From: Xylophilus sp. GOD-11R
GTDB lineage: Bacteria > Pseudomonadota > Gammaproteobacteria > Burkholderiales > Burkholderiaceae_C
Direction: 5' to 3'
Length of the DNA: 64,000 nt
Assembly (NCBI RefSeq): GCF_033546935.1
Contig: NZ_CP137854.1
Location: 1,116,001 to 1,180,000 of the forward strand
In this document: positions 1 to 10,700 of the stretch, in pieces
Layout of the letters: every line of letters begins with the position of its first letter
How positions within the stretch are numbered: the first letter of the stretch is position 1
Translations under genes and position numbers: made by a program
The notes under the pieces: generated by a model
What the model saw: only the letters and a program-made list of their open reading frames with translations
Told to the model about the DNA's origin: nothing
Databases searched by the model: none

Positions 1-1
1 T

Positions 2-1093
2 GGTGAACGCATTACGGCCGCGGCGGGCTCCAATGCGGTGATCGGCCGCCTTGGCGGCGACGAATTCCTGGTGGCACTTCCTGGACTCCGGCATACAGCC
101 GAGGCCGCCCAGGCCGCACGTTCCATCATGAACGCGGTAGCTGATCCGGTCAGTTTTGCCGAAATGCCGATCAACGTCTCCATTTCGGTCGGCATCGCGA
201 TGTTCCCCGGCGACGGCGACACCTTCGACGCGCTTTTCCGTCGAGCGGACGCTGCCTTGCATGTGGCTAAGCGTGGTGGCCGTGCGGACTACCAGTTCGC
301 CATGGCGGCCATGAACGACGCCTCGCTCGAGCGCCTGCAGCTCGAGTCGTCGCTGCGTTATGCGCTCGACCACGACAGCCTGCGACTTGAATACCAACCG
401 CTGGTCGAACTCGCGACCGGTCGCATCGTCGGTATTGAGGCGCTCTGTCGTTGGGACGATGCCCTGCGCGGAGCAGTACCGCCCAACGTCTTCATTCCGC
501 TGGCCGAAGAAAGCGGAATGATCGAGCAGCTCGGCGGATGGGTACTGACGACGGCGGCTCGCCAGTTGCGAGCCCTGCACCAGGCCGGCCATACACAGTT
601 GTTTGTCGCGGTGAACCTGTCTGCCCGCCAGTTCCAACGGGGGGTGGTGCTCGCGCAAGTCGAGAACGCGCTGGTGCTCTCGGGCATACCGGCCGACAAA
701 CTGGAACTCGAACTCACCGAAAGTGTCCTGCTGCACGACGGTGAAGCCGTGATGAGCACGCTGCGGCAGTTGAAGGCACTGGGCGTCAAATTGTCGATCG
801 ACGACTTCGGCACCGGTTACTCGAGCTTTGCCTACTTGCGCCGTTTCAAGTTCGACAAGATCAAGATCGACCAATCCTTCGTACGGGATCTCATCGACGA
901 CCCGGACAATGCGGCGATCGTTCGCGGCATCATTTCTCTGGCGCTGAGCCTGGGCCTCGACGTGCTGGCCGAGGGCGTGGAGACCGACGCCATCGCGCAA
1001 AGGCTCAGGCACCTGCGCTGCACCTTTGCGCAGGGTTATCACTTCGCCCGGCCTCTACGACCGGATGCGCTGCTGGAGCGGCTCGATTGCTAG
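2..1093 (+). CDS. GGDEF-EAL cyclic-di-GMP signalling protein (5' end outside window)
   Basis: The reading frame is open to the left edge, so the N-terminus is missing. It opens in a GGDEF domain with an intact GGDEF signature near base 50, followed by an EAL domain. The phosphodiesterase residues are all visible: the EAL motif (EALCRW), the Asn of NLSARQ, the Glu of ELTES, the DDFGTGYS loop, the Lys of KIDQSF and the Glu of AEGVET. The EAL half is therefore predicted to hydrolyse c-di-GMP. The four residues at the I-site position five before GGDEF are GSNA, not RxxD, so product inhibition of the cyclase half is unlikely. Any sensor domain lies outside the window. Family assignment is firm; net activity is inference. 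Confidence 0.93.
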   Translation, partial: GERITAAAGSNAVIGRLGGDEFLVALPGLRHTAEAAQAARSIMNAVADPVSFAEMPINVSISVGIAMFPGDGDTFDALFRRADAALHVAKRGGRADYQFAMAAMNDASLERLQLESSLRYALDHDSLRLEYQPLVELATGRIVGIEALCRWDDALRGAVPPNVFIPLAEESGMIEQLGGWVLTTAARQLRALHQAGHTQLFVAVNLSARQFQRGVVLAQVENALVLSGIPADKLELELTESVLLHDGEAVMSTLRQLKALGVKLSIDDFGTGYSSFAYLRRFKFDKIKIDQSFVRDLIDDPDNAAIVRGIISLALSLGLDVLAEGVETDAIAQRLRHLRCTFAQGYHFARPLRPDALLERLDC

Positions 1094-1154
1094 ATGCGCC
1101 AGCTTGGCGCAGACGAGCAAGGGTCGGCCAACACTACAATCCGCCGCTCTCATG

Positions 1155-1970
1155 ATGAAGATACTGCTCTCCAACGACGACGGCTTTCAGGCGCCTGGCA
1201 TCGTGGCCGTCTACGAAGCGTTGTCGAAGATCGCGCAGGTCGACGTCATTGCGCCCGAACACAACAACAGCGCCAAGTCGAACGCCTTGACGCTCAACGC
1301 TCCGTTGTATGTTCACCAGGCTTCCAACGGATTCCGATACATCAACGGCACGCCTGCCGACTGCATGCACATCGCGCTGACCGGCTTGCTCGACTACCGG
1401 CCGGATCTTGTCGTGTCCGGTATCAACAACGGCGCCAACATGGGCGACGACACCATCTATTCGGGTACGGTCGGCGCCGCCATGGAAGGCTATCTTTTCG
1501 GCATTCCCGCCATCGCGTTTTCGCAAGTCGAAAAAGGTTGGGCGGAATTGGAGGCCGCGGCCGACAAGGCGCGCGATCTGGTGAGTGCGCTCATGCGCGG
1601 CCGTCTGGTGCAAGACGCCCCCTGGTTACTCAACGTCAATATTCCCAACCTGCCCTATCGCGAACTCGGTGCAGTGCGGCTTTGCCGACTCGGGCGGCGC
1701 CACGCAGCCGAACGAGTGATCACCCAGGTCAGTCCACGTGGCGAGACCATGTATTGGATCGGTGCTGCTGGACATGCCAAGGACGACTCCGAAGGAACCG
1801 ACTTTCACGTGGTCATGGGCGGCCATGTCGCCGTTACGCCGCTCAAGGTGGACCTGACCGACCATGACAATTTTGAGCAATGGTTGAGTGTGGTCGAGCG
1901 CATGGGCGGCAGCCTGGAGCCGATGGCTGACCAGGATCCTGACGAAGGCATGGTGCGCGCACCGGCCTGA
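1155..1970 (+). CDS. surE: 5'/3'-nucleotidase SurE
   Basis: SurE hydrolyses nucleoside 5'- and 3'-monophosphates and is a cytoplasmic metal-dependent phosphatase. The N-terminus reads [10 protein letters not shown], the family signature carrying the paired metal-binding aspartates, and [10 protein letters not shown] follows with further active-site residues. The frame is open upstream to base 1026, but family alignment puts the start at one of two adjacent ATGs (1152 or 1155). The product is about 271 aa, slightly longer than usual because of a tail rich in Asp, Glu and Pro. It is the first gene of the surE-pcm-nlpD string, with 15 bases to pcm. Confidence 0.95.
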   Translation: MKILLSNDDGFQAPGIVAVYEALSKIAQVDVIAPEHNNSAKSNALTLNAPLYVHQASNGFRYINGTPADCMHIALTGLLDYRPDLVVSGINNGANMGDDTIYSGTVGAAMEGYLFGIPAIAFSQVEKGWAELEAAADKARDLVSALMRGRLVQDAPWLLNVNIPNLPYRELGAVRLCRLGRRHAAERVITQVSPRGETMYWIGAAGHAKDDSEGTDFHVVMGGHVAVTPLKVDLTDHDNFEQWLSVVERMGGSLEPMADQDPDEGMVRAPA

Positions 1971-1985
1971 GCAAGTGGATTTATC

Positions 1986-2765
1986 TTGAGCGATAGACCG
2001 TCGTTTCCTGCGCGCCTGCCAGGCCGTCCGGGCCACGTCTCGACGGAGATGTCGACGCGACGACAACCGGTCGCGCCTTCCGTGCCCGGGAAAGAAGGCG
2101 GGTCCGTCGGCGAATCCGATTTCGCCCACATGCGGGCACACATGGTCCGGAAGATCGAAGCGCAAGGCGTCGGCGCGGCGGCGGTCTTGCATGCGCTCAA
2201 CACGGTGCATCGGCATCGTTTCATCGATCCTGCGCTCATTGGCCAAGCCTATGAGGACACCAGCCTGCCCATCGGCTTGGGGCAGACGATTTCCAAACCG
2301 GGCGTCGTGGCTCGCATGTGCGAACTGCTGCTAGGCGCCAGGATCGCACAGGGTGGATCGTTGGGTCGCGTCCTCGAGATCGGGACCGGCTGCGGCTACC
2401 AGGCGGCGGTTCTCTCTCTGGTGGTGCAAGAGGTGTATTCGATCGAAAGACTGCGGGCCCTTCACGAAAAGGCGCGCGCCAATCTTCGGCCGTTCCGCAT
2501 TCCGAACATCCACCTTCTGTTCGGCGATGGCATAGCCGGCTACGCCAAAGGGGCGCCTTATGCCGGCATCATCGCGGCGGCCGGTGGCGATGCACTGCCC
2601 GACGAATGGTGTGAGCAACTGGCCGTTGGCGGAAGGCTTGTCGCTCCGATAGCGGGGCAGAACGGACGGCAGGCCCTGGTTGTCGTTGACCGAGGGACCA
2701 TGGGGTTCCAGCGCACGACACTGGAAGACGTTCATTTTGTCCCCCTAAAATCCGGAATTGCTTAA
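1986..2765 (+). CDS. pcm: Protein-L-isoaspartate O-methyltransferase
   Basis: The enzyme repairs isoaspartyl residues in aged proteins using S-adenosylmethionine. The SAM-binding motif I is clear ([15 protein letters not shown]), preceded by a helix with [21 protein letters not shown] typical of the substrate side. The full frame begins at a TTG at 1986 (259 aa); the first 40 or so residues are Pro/Arg-rich and not conserved in the family. An in-frame ATG at 2049 is a plausible alternative start. The gene's end overlaps the upstream sequence of nlpD, and its position between surE and nlpD is the classical order. Confidence 0.93.
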   Translation: MSDRPSFPARLPGRPGHVSTEMSTRRQPVAPSVPGKEGGSVGESDFAHMRAHMVRKIEAQGVGAAAVLHALNTVHRHRFIDPALIGQAYEDTSLPIGLGQTISKPGVVARMCELLLGARIAQGGSLGRVLEIGTGCGYQAAVLSLVVQEVYSIERLRALHEKARANLRPFRIPNIHLLFGDGIAGYAKGAPYAGIIAAAGGDALPDEWCEQLAVGGRLVAPIAGQNGRQALVVVDRGTMGFQRTTLEDVHFVPLKSGIA

Positions 2766-2775
2766 AGGAATCGTT

Positions 2776-3630
2776 ATGGTGGCTTCGCGTGGGCGTATTT
2801 GGTGGATGACGGGAGCGCTGACCGCACTTTCGGTGCTGTCGGGATGTGCCCCGCAAACACCGCTGCGCGCGCCGCCGGTGGAAGACCGAGGCTTGGGCGC
2901 AGGTTCTTTCGGAATGACCGGAGCATCGGTTCCACCTGCAACCGTGACCCCTCCGAAACCACTGCCGGGCGCAGAAAACGCCGGTAAGCCGGGGTACTAC
3001 ACGGTCAAGCCGGGTGACACGGTGCGAAAGGTCGCGCAGAGCACTGGCCAGACCTGGCAGGACATAGCGCGCTGGAGCGAGTTGACAAATGCCGACCTGA
3101 TCGAGGTCGGCCAAGTACTGCGCGTTGCACCGCCGGTCGCTGTCGTCGCGAGCAGCCCCTCCTCGGCGCCGCCTGCGGCGCCTGCCGTCACCGGCACGCC
3201 GCTCCCGCCTGTCGCGCAACCTGCAACGCCGGCTCGACCATCCCAAGGTGCGGGTGGTGACGAGGAGTTGGCGTTCATCTGGCCGGCGCCCGGGCCTCTC
3301 TTGGCAACGTTCGACGAGGCCAAGAACAAAGGCTACGACATCGGTGGCAAAGCTGGCGATGCGGTCGTGGCTGCAGCTGACGGGCGAGTGGTCTATGCAG
3401 GCGCCGGATTGCGGGGTTACGGCAATCTCATCATCCTCAAGCACAACAACACCTATCTCACAGCTTATGCCCACAACCAGACGCTGCTGGTGAAAGAAGA
3501 TCAGAACGTGCACAAAGGCCAGAAGATTGCCGAGATGGGGTCAAGCGACTCTGATCGGGTCAAGTTGCATTTTGAAATCAGAAGGCAGGGCAAACCGGTC
3601 GATCCCTCGCGATACCTGGCTTCAAGATAG
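2776..3630 (+). CDS. nlpD: NlpD-like lipoprotein: LysM plus degenerate LytM/M23 domain
   Basis: This is a murein hydrolase activator anchored in the outer membrane. The start at 2776 is chosen because an AAAGGA ribosome site lies six bases upstream. The N-terminus has a lipoprotein signal with lipobox LSGC. A LysM domain ([15 protein letters not shown] to GQVLRV) covers about residues 73-117, then a Pro/Ala linker, then an M23 fold. The zinc ligands are eroded: NKGYD stands where HxxxD is expected and KLHFE where HLHFE is expected. As in NlpD/EnvC proteins this predicts amidase activation rather than cutting. rpoS, the usual next gene, does not follow. Confidence 0.93.
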   Translation: MVASRGRIWWMTGALTALSVLSGCAPQTPLRAPPVEDRGLGAGSFGMTGASVPPATVTPPKPLPGAENAGKPGYYTVKPGDTVRKVAQSTGQTWQDIARWSELTNADLIEVGQVLRVAPPVAVVASSPSSAPPAAPAVTGTPLPPVAQPATPARPSQGAGGDEELAFIWPAPGPLLATFDEAKNKGYDIGGKAGDAVVAAADGRVVYAGAGLRGYGNLIILKHNNTYLTAYAHNQTLLVKEDQNVHKGQKIAEMGSSDSDRVKLHFEIRRQGKPVDPSRYLASR

Positions 3631-3650
3631 TTCTTGGCGCCAAGTCCAAT

Positions 3651-3680
3651 AAAAAAAGAGCCCATTAGGGCTCTTTTTTT
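3651..3680 (+). terminator. Rho-independent terminator after nlpD
   Basis: A perfect 13-bp stem (A-tract plus GAGCCC pairing with GGGCTC plus T-tract) closes over the loop ATTA and ends in seven T. It lies 20 bases after the nlpD stop and ends the surE-pcm-nlpD transcript. The A-tract on the other side would let it work in both directions. Confidence 0.9.
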
Positions 3681-3935
3681 ATTGCCGGCTGCATATCGAT
3701 TGCCCCAGTCCGCAAGTGAAAAATGGTCAAATTTCGTGCGGTAGCTATATTCAATATGCATCCAAACCAAATCTCTATCGGGAGAGATGTTTCATATCGT
3801 GTAAAAAAACACATTTAAATTTATTTGTAAATTTAGTCAGTGTTGACTAACTTGTCGCCTTTATTTGGTTAAATCCGGGCGCGGCCGATCTATTTCTGAT
3901 CGGTCGGTCTTAACCATTCAAATGCGAGAGCTTTC
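3681..3935 (+). promoter_or_regulatory. AT-rich leader with inverted repeats upstream of the DUF11 block
   Basis: This non-coding stretch is visibly AT-richer than the genes to its left. It holds a dyad AAATTTA/TAAATTT (about 3818-3835), a dyad AGTCA-N3-TGACT (3836-3848) and a hairpin GGCCGATC/GATCGGTC with a 7-base loop (3883-3905). A TTGACT hexamer at 3843-3848 could be a -35 box, but no good -10 lies 17 bases away. A short GAGAG sits five bases before the ATG at 3936. These are sequence observations; that the region is a regulated promoter is inference. Confidence 0.4.
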
Positions 3936-4610
3936 ATGGCGTCATTCAATGCGAATAGTCTTAAGGGCAGTGTTCCGCAATTTTTTGCCCGACTCATTCG
4001 TACTGCTCACACAACCCAGTTAACCAAGCGCAGTGCGTTCTCCGTCTTTGGTGCATTGGTTATGGCGCTGTGGTCGGCCGCACCAGTGCACGCACAATCC
4101 AACTCAGCACTTGCGATCGCAAAAACACCCCATACGCAGACAGGGGCTGGTGGTACGGTCAAGGCCTTGCTCACGCAATATAAGGTCGTCAAGGCCAATG
4201 ACGGTACGGAAAAACTGGAAGATGCCAGCCAGATCAAGCCTGGTGACATCATTGAATATCGGGTGACATACACCAATTCTGGCAACGAGCCGGTTTCAGG
4301 CCTGCTTGCTAAATTGCCGATTCCACTCGGCTTGCAATATCAGCCAAAAAGTGCGAAGCCAAGTGGCGATCTAGTCCAGTTTTCGGTAGGAAAAGGCGCG
4401 TTTTCACCAGAACCGCTCATGCGGACTACGGTTGGTAAAAGCGAGCGAGTTCCTTACGCAGAATATCGTGAAATTCAGTGGAGCTTGGGCCGTCTTCCTG
4501 CGCATGGAGAGGCTGCTGTAACTGCTCGGGTTCAAGTTGAAAGCCTGATGCCGCAGGTCCCGGCTGAAAGCGCGGTACCGTCTCCTCCGCCGCTATCTAC
4601 CCGACGCTGA
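3936..4610 (+). CDS. Exported single-DUF11-domain protein
   Basis: The 224-residue product has a long N-terminal region ending in a hydrophobic stretch (about residues 34-50) and an APVHAQ signal peptidase site, so it should be periplasmic or surface exposed. Residues about 85-200 form one DUF11-like Ig fold: the core is IKPGDIIEYRVTYTNSG followed by LPIPLGLQY. The last 20 residues are Pro/Ser-rich. It is the first gene of a three-gene block with two much larger DUF11 proteins downstream. Function is unknown; a minor subunit, cap or chaperone-like partner of the larger proteins is only a guess. Confidence 0.8.
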   Translation: MASFNANSLKGSVPQFFARLIRTAHTTQLTKRSAFSVFGALVMALWSAAPVHAQSNSALAIAKTPHTQTGAGGTVKALLTQYKVVKANDGTEKLEDASQIKPGDIIEYRVTYTNSGNEPVSGLLAKLPIPLGLQYQPKSAKPSGDLVQFSVGKGAFSPEPLMRTTVGKSERVPYAEYREIQWSLGRLPAHGEAAVTARVQVESLMPQVPAESAVPSPPPLSTRR

Positions 4611-4621
4611 TTATATTCGCT

Positions 4622-4640
4622 GCGGCTATTGAGTAGCCGC
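4622..4640 (+). other. Intercistronic hairpin in the DUF11 block
   Basis: A 7-bp stem GCGGCTA/TAGCCGC with a TTGAG loop lies 11 bases after the first DUF11 gene. It is followed by CTCAACCCCTTTTCTT, too poor in T to be a strong terminator. It may attenuate transcription or stabilise the upstream mRNA. Confidence 0.4.
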
Positions 4641-4719
4641 CTCAACCCCTTTTCTTGATTGCAGTCCTTTCGAGGGCGGCATTGCCGTTTCCGCATGTCT
4701 CGATATCCGAGGAAAAACC

Positions 4720-7644
4720 GTGAAGTTAAGAATAAGTAAGTGCAGATCCTGTCCGGCGACGACGTCTTCGAGGCTGGCCTGGAGCCTTTTGACATTTGGA
4801 GTGTTATGGGGTGCATCAACGGCTTGGGCTGCTGCACCGCCTGCGAAAACAAACATCGGTAATACGGCTTCGGCAACATTCACGGACGCGGCCGGACGTT
4901 CGAATGTCGTTACGTCCAATCCGGTCGTCACCGTCGTGCAACAAGTCGGGGCTTTCGCCTTGGACGGCGTTACGGGCGCGAGCAACACCGTCATCAACAC
5001 AAAGTCAGTAACTGCCGGCGGCACTGTCTACTCTCCCCATGTGTTGACGAACACCGGAAATGGGCAAGATAGTTTCAATATCGCGGTCGAAGCGTCCGGT
5101 GGATCACTCGCGCGAATTGAGGTGTTTCCCGATGACGGAAGCGGTAATCCAATGGGCGCCGCCCTCTGTACGTCATCTGGAAGCACATCATGTTCCGTTT
5201 CCACGCCGGTTACGGCGGCGGGAAGCAATGGTGTATTCAAGTTTGTCATCGCCTACACCGTGCCTGGCAGTGCAAGCGGCATCGCAAATCCGTTCGCAAC
5301 CTCGACTGTGACCGCTACGCCGATCACAGCGTCGGCATCGATGTACACCACTGCCACCGCAACCGTTCGCGATCTGGTAAATCTGACAACCGGTCCAGCG
5401 TTTACCGTCACGAAGCGCATAGGCGTGCCATCCGTGGCTGCCGCGGGTGGGGGCGCATGGCCTGCCGCTGCGTCCAATGGCAAAGCCTCCAAATCTTCGA
5501 CTTGTGCGACGACGTGGTCGGTCGGCCTCGTTTCCAACAGTACGTGCCAATACACCGTCTACACACTGACGCTTGCAAATACGGGTGTGGGAACCGGTCG
5601 TTTCGCGCTTGGCGATACGCTTCCCTCCGGCCTGACATACGTCACCGGGTCTGCAGTCTGGAGTAACGCTCCTGGCATCGCGCTTACCGACGCCGCAGCA
5701 GGCGATTCAGCCGGCATCGATTACCGATACAGCGCCGGAAAAATCACTGCTGTGATCGAAGGCGTGCCGTCCAACGCCACGCAAACACTGAGCTTCGTCG
5801 TATTGGTAAACGGCACAGCAACTGCAGGAACCGCCACGACAACCAATGTTGCGTACTACAACCCGGCCGAAGCGGCTCCGACAGCAACGTCGATTTCGCC
5901 AGGTTCGCTCCCCACGCCAACAGGCACCACGCCTTACACGGTCTACGGGTCATATGGTGTTGTGTTGGGTGCGGCGAGTTCGACGAGTGGTTCTGCAGTT
6001 GACGCGGTGGCGGGAACACCCAATGCAACAACAGCAGACAACACCACAGTGGCGTCTGCGACTGCTGGAACTATCGTCAAGTTTGAACAAAGAATCTTCA
6101 ACATTGGCGATACGGTTGATACGGTAAACCTGACGGTCAACGCCGGATCGTTTCCTTCCGGTACCACGTTCTTCTTATTCGGCGCAGATGGGGCAACGCC
6201 GCTCCAAGACACTGGTGCTCAGGATGGCGTGCTTGATACCGGTCCGATTCAGGCTGGAAGCCAAGCCACCGTCGTGGTTGCCGCGTTCTTGCCAGTTGGA
6301 CTCACGGCCGGTTCGGTCAATTACGCGGCCGTATTGACCGGAACATCCAAAGGCGATCCGAGCAAGATCGATGGGACCCGCGACCTGATCACCAGCATAT
6401 CCCGTGGCCTTGTGGACGTGACCAATAGCGCAAGCGGTAACGGGATTTCGGGCACCAGCGCTAACGGCGATAGCGGACCTGGTCCGAGCCCGTCGCCAAC
6501 CACTACCAACACGACGGTCGGCGGGAGCGCCACTGCGTTCAATCTCTACATTTCCAATAACGACTCAACACCGCGCACTTACTCGCTTGCCGCGAGTTCA
6601 TCGACAGTATTCCCTGGAAACCTCCCGTACAACTGGGCTGTCAAGTTCGTTGCGGGGGCCGATGGATCGTGTCTGCCAGCCACGCCCGCAATCACAACGA
6701 CCAGTGCAGTTCCAAGCAACGGTCAAATCGCTGTCACGGCCTGTGTGACGCCGCCGGCCGGGCAGGCGCCGGTGAACGCCGTGAAGATCTATTTCCGAGC
6801 AACGGCTACTGCAGCAACCCCCGATGGCATCTTCGCATCTGATACAAAGACCGACGCTGTCACCGTTACCGCATCGGCCGCTGAACGATATTCAGCCACG
6901 CTGACGGGAAGTAATTCTGGCGAACTCACCAGCCCAGGGACCGTTGTCTATTCGCACATACTCAGCAATATCGGCACGGAAACCTGCGGCCCATATAATT
7001 TGCAAGTGTCGTTTCCGTCCGCAGACGCAGATGCTGGATGGACCTACGCCATCTATCTGGATACTGACAAAAACGGTCAAATCGGCTCTGCAGATCAACT
7101 TGTCACGGGCCAGATTACGACGCCGCTTTTGGCCGGTGCAAGTAATGCCCAATATATCCTGATTCGAATCGGGGCACCGGCAGGTCTTTCGGCTGGAGCT
7201 ACCACAACGGCCACAGTCCGTGCCGTCTTTGCTGCGCCCAATAGTTGCGGATCTCCCTTCGTTACTGATTTGACGACCATTCATAAGGGCACTGTCCGTG
7301 TGTATAAGGCGCAAGCTGTTGACGCCATGTGTGACGGCGTAGCCGACGGCGCGTTTGGCACTGCTGTGCTCAATATTCGCCCAGGAAATTGCATTTACTA
7401 CCATGTCACTGCAATGAACGAGGGTGTTGCCGCGGTTGTTAACTTGACCGTTAAGGACCGAGTGCCGGCATACACCACCCTCAGCACAACGCAGCCGACT
7501 ATTCAATGCTCGGCAGACAACGCTCGTGGTTCCGCCCCCACTTATGCCGCCGCAGGCGCAGAAATTACATGCGGGAATTCAGCAAATGTCATCAATCCGG
7601 GCGGATCAGTAACGCTGGATTACAGCGTTCGCGTAGACCAGTAA
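4720..7644 (+). CDS. Large exported DUF11-repeat protein (974 aa)
   Basis: Translation starts at a GTG with GAGGA about seven bases upstream. The N-terminus is a signal peptide (hydrophobic SLLTFGVLWGAST, cleavage near AWAAAP). The mature protein is Thr/Ser/Ala/Gly-rich and almost entirely beta-type. Repeated units carry the DUF11 hallmark of a YTLTLANTG-like strand followed by DTLPSGLTYV (about residues 225-360); related units recur to the C-terminus, where PGNCIYYHVTAMNEG and VKDRVPAYTTL (about 885-930) form a last DUF11-like module. No sortase motif, anchor or membrane helix is seen after the signal peptide. It looks like a surface filament or adhesin subunit. Base composition is AT-richer than flanking housekeeping genes. 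Confidence 0.85.
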   Translation: MKLRISKCRSCPATTSSRLAWSLLTFGVLWGASTAWAAAPPAKTNIGNTASATFTDAAGRSNVVTSNPVVTVVQQVGAFALDGVTGASNTVINTKSVTAGGTVYSPHVLTNTGNGQDSFNIAVEASGGSLARIEVFPDDGSGNPMGAALCTSSGSTSCSVSTPVTAAGSNGVFKFVIAYTVPGSASGIANPFATSTVTATPITASASMYTTATATVRDLVNLTTGPAFTVTKRIGVPSVAAAGGGAWPAAASNGKASKSSTCATTWSVGLVSNSTCQYTVYTLTLANTGVGTGRFALGDTLPSGLTYVTGSAVWSNAPGIALTDAAAGDSAGIDYRYSAGKITAVIEGVPSNATQTLSFVVLVNGTATAGTATTTNVAYYNPAEAAPTATSISPGSLPTPTGTTPYTVYGSYGVVLGAASSTSGSAVDAVAGTPNATTADNTTVASATAGTIVKFEQRIFNIGDTVDTVNLTVNAGSFPSGTTFFLFGADGATPLQDTGAQDGVLDTGPIQAGSQATVVVAAFLPVGLTAGSVNYAAVLTGTSKGDPSKIDGTRDLITSISRGLVDVTNSASGNGISGTSANGDSGPGPSPSPTTTNTTVGGSATAFNLYISNNDSTPRTYSLAASSSTVFPGNLPYNWAVKFVAGADGSCLPATPAITTTSAVPSNGQIAVTACVTPPAGQAPVNAVKIYFRATATAATPDGIFASDTKTDAVTVTASAAERYSATLTGSNSGELTSPGTVVYSHILSNIGTETCGPYNLQVSFPSADADAGWTYAIYLDTDKNGQIGSADQLVTGQITTPLLAGASNAQYILIRIGAPAGLSAGATTTATVRAVFAAPNSCGSPFVTDLTTIHKGTVRVYKAQAVDAMCDGVADGAFGTAVLNIRPGNCIYYHVTAMNEGVAAVVNLTVKDRVPAYTTLSTTQPTIQCSADNARGSAPTYAAAGAEITCGNSANVINPGGSVTLDYSVRVDQ

Positions 7645-7672
7645 ACGCAACGGCCGCGTGAGGCCATAAACC

Positions 7673-7716
7673 TGGACGCGCCATTGCAGTGGGCGGGCGC
7701 GGTCCATTTTTCTTCT
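7673..7716 (+). terminator. Probable terminator between the two large DUF11 genes
   Basis: TGGACGCGCC pairs with GGCGCGGTCCA (one bulged base) across a short loop and is followed at once by TTTTTCTTCTT. It lies 28 bases after the 974-aa gene, so the 2549-aa gene may depend on read-through or on a promoter in the following 75 bases. Confidence 0.65.
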
Positions 7717-7793
7717 TGTGCTTGGTGAATCGAAGATGCAAGAAAAAAGAAACTTTGTATGTCAAGGCCATTGCGTTCGTCGAGGTAAGTTGA

Positions 7794-10700
7794 GTGATTC
7801 CGTTAGCAATAAAAATTTCAGTCAACTGGCGCAAGCCTCGATGGCCAACAACCGCTGGCCTGACTTCGCTGCTATTTCTGCTTCCCCTCTTTAGCGGAAA
7901 TGGATACGCCGCTCCTGCACTGGCTGGAGCGGCGATGCGAACGATCGCTACCGCGGCATATATTCCCCCGGGGCAATTTCAAAGCGAAAGCGTAATCTCC
8001 AATCCGGTGGATGCGACCGTATCGCCTGTCGAGGCCATGCTTTTGACCAATAGCCAAGAGGTAATTCGACCGCCAGGCTCGGGCGTGCTTTTGAGTCACT
8101 TGCTAACCAACACGGGTAACGTTGCATCAACCTACAGGCTTGACCTGCAGACTGCCGCAGCGAGCTGCAGTAATACCGCTTCGTTGGGAGCGGTAAAATT
8201 AGTGCGCGACACGAACTCGAATGGAGTACAGGACGGCGCGGACACTGTCCTCAATCTAAGTCCGCCGAGTACTATTACCCTTCAACCTGCGGAGAGTACC
8301 GCGCTGCTTGTCATAGCAGAGGTGCCTCGGATCAGCGATGGAATGGCGTGCCTGAGGTTGACAGCCACGTCGACACTGCAAAATATCTCAGCTTCCAATG
8401 TGGATGCGATCACCATCGGCCATGGCGCAGTTATGGTGCTTACTAAATCTGCGTACCACGACGGGCCCGTGATAGCAGGCAAAACCGTCGCACATTTCGA
8501 TATCCAAGCCACTAATATCGGCGGCGAAAATGCTCAGGCCGTAGGACGTTCCGCGCCGGCTTTGCGCCCCGTCATCGTCGATGGATTGCCTAGCGAAATG
8601 CTGCTTCTTCGTGACGTGCTGCCGAGGGGAACACACTATGTGCCGGAAAGTCTGCAGACCTCGACTGCCAATGCGGTTCGCCTATATCGACGTCCTGGAG
8701 ACCCCGAGCTCAGCTATCGAACCGTTGAAGATCGCGATGCAATCGAAGTAGCCATTGGGCTGAATTCTTCAGTCGCGCCAGCGGCATCTATCGCCATGCA
8801 GTTTGATGCGCTTGTGTCGCAGAACGCGCCAACCACCATTGTAAATCTCGGACAAAGTTACTTTTTTGATGGTGCCGCAAATGTCGAATCCGCGTCTAAC
8901 CCGGTGGTACTGGCTGTAGGCAAAGGGTTGATCGGTATTGCAAAAGAATCGAACGTCCCAAGCGTTGATTCTGACCAGCTTGGAAAGCTGACCTCAGTTC
9001 TTAATATTCAATTCAAAATAAAGGTAAAGAATTACAGCGACGGCTGGCTTTACAATGTACAAGCTATCGACGTGATGGAGGGGCTGGAGTCAAATCAATT
9101 CGGGCGCTTCACAGCATCGGCAACTCCTGGCGAAGGTGAATACACCATAGTTCCTGGATCTGTCCGCGTCGTCAGTGGAGAAGGTGTTTCGGCAAATGGC
9201 GAATTTAACGGTACATCTTCCCGCAAAAATTTGTTCTTGAGTGGAGGGAAATTAGCTCCCGACGCGATGGCGGTCGTTCAATTCGATGTCAGGGTGAATA
9301 GTTTGGGTCGTATCGCCGGCATTGAAAACACCGCGACGGCGGTGGCGTCCATCTTGGGTGGCAGCGACGGCAGTTCGGATGTCCAAGACGAATCGGTAGA
9401 TGGTCAAGATCCCGACCCTGATGGGGACGGCAATCCGAATAATAATGCTTCCAGCACACTAGTTCAGACAAAAGTTGCGCATTTGAAAATCAAGAAAAGC
9501 GCATCGCTGCCACGCCGTATCGATCTTGGTGTGTACGAGCTGGATTATGTCATTCGAGTGGAAAATGACGGTTCAATATCGGCACCTAACATTAGAGTTG
9601 TCGATAACCTCAGTTGTACTTTTCCGGGTCAAGAAGCAGGTGGGCATGTTTCCTCTTGGAGTCTGGTTGGTGCCCCAATCATGCGCAATAACATACTGGC
9701 CGGCTCGGCCGGATTTACTGGCCGAGCAAGTTGCAACCAACAGCAAATCGCTAGCAGTGACCCGCGAAATTTTCCGTCCGATCTTTCGCTGATATTGACG
9801 GATGGGAACCGGCCGCTTGCACCGGGACAGGTTGAGGAAGTCGCTTTTACGGTGCGACTGGTAATGAACGACGATGCTGCGCAAGCTCGTACCGCTATTT
9901 CCAACAAGGCATGGGTCGCGTCGCTGAAAGAGAACGTAGTTGCAACCAATCCCACTTTGGTGATTGCCGCGACCGCTGCCACGGCAACCGCCTTGGTGGT
10001 CGATCCGCAAGGCATCGTATATGACGCTGGGTCACGCAAGGCTATTGCAGGAGCATTGGTTACGTACGTGCGCAGGTCATGTCCCCTGGGGCTCGCTGGT
10101 CCCATTGTTCCAGACGAGATTTATGGAGGCGAATCGGGTAACTACGTCTTCAATGAAAACGGTTCAGTTTCGATGACCACTGGTTCGTCAGGCGCATACC
10201 AATTTTTTTTGAAATCGCCCCCCATTTCTTCCGTCTGTAACTATGAAATTTCAGTCAAACCGCCGGCTGGAAGCGCCTATGTCAGCCCGTCGCAACTAAT
10301 TGCGGCTGCACCAGGAACATTTTCGCGTTGTGGTGCCGTTGTCTCTAACGTTAACGCTCCCGCAGAGAAGGATTCCACCGAATATTTCAACAGCGTTGCT
10401 TCTGGGGTTTACAGCACCGGCCGTTTGTGTGAGGTGTTCAACAACCACATTCCCCTGGACCCTGGAAACGTCCGTGGATTGGTGCTTCGCAAGGAGGCCA
10501 GCAAGCGTCAAGTTGAATTAGGTGATTTCCTTGAATATGCGCTGACGCTGATTAATAAAACGGGTTCTCCAATTAACGGGTTTGAGTTTATTGATAAGCT
10601 TCCGATCGGCTTTGCCTATGTTCCTGGAAGCGCAAGTCTTGACGGCCGCATCTCTAATAATCCACTGGGTGGGAGTGGGCCAGATCTGAAATTTGTGCAG

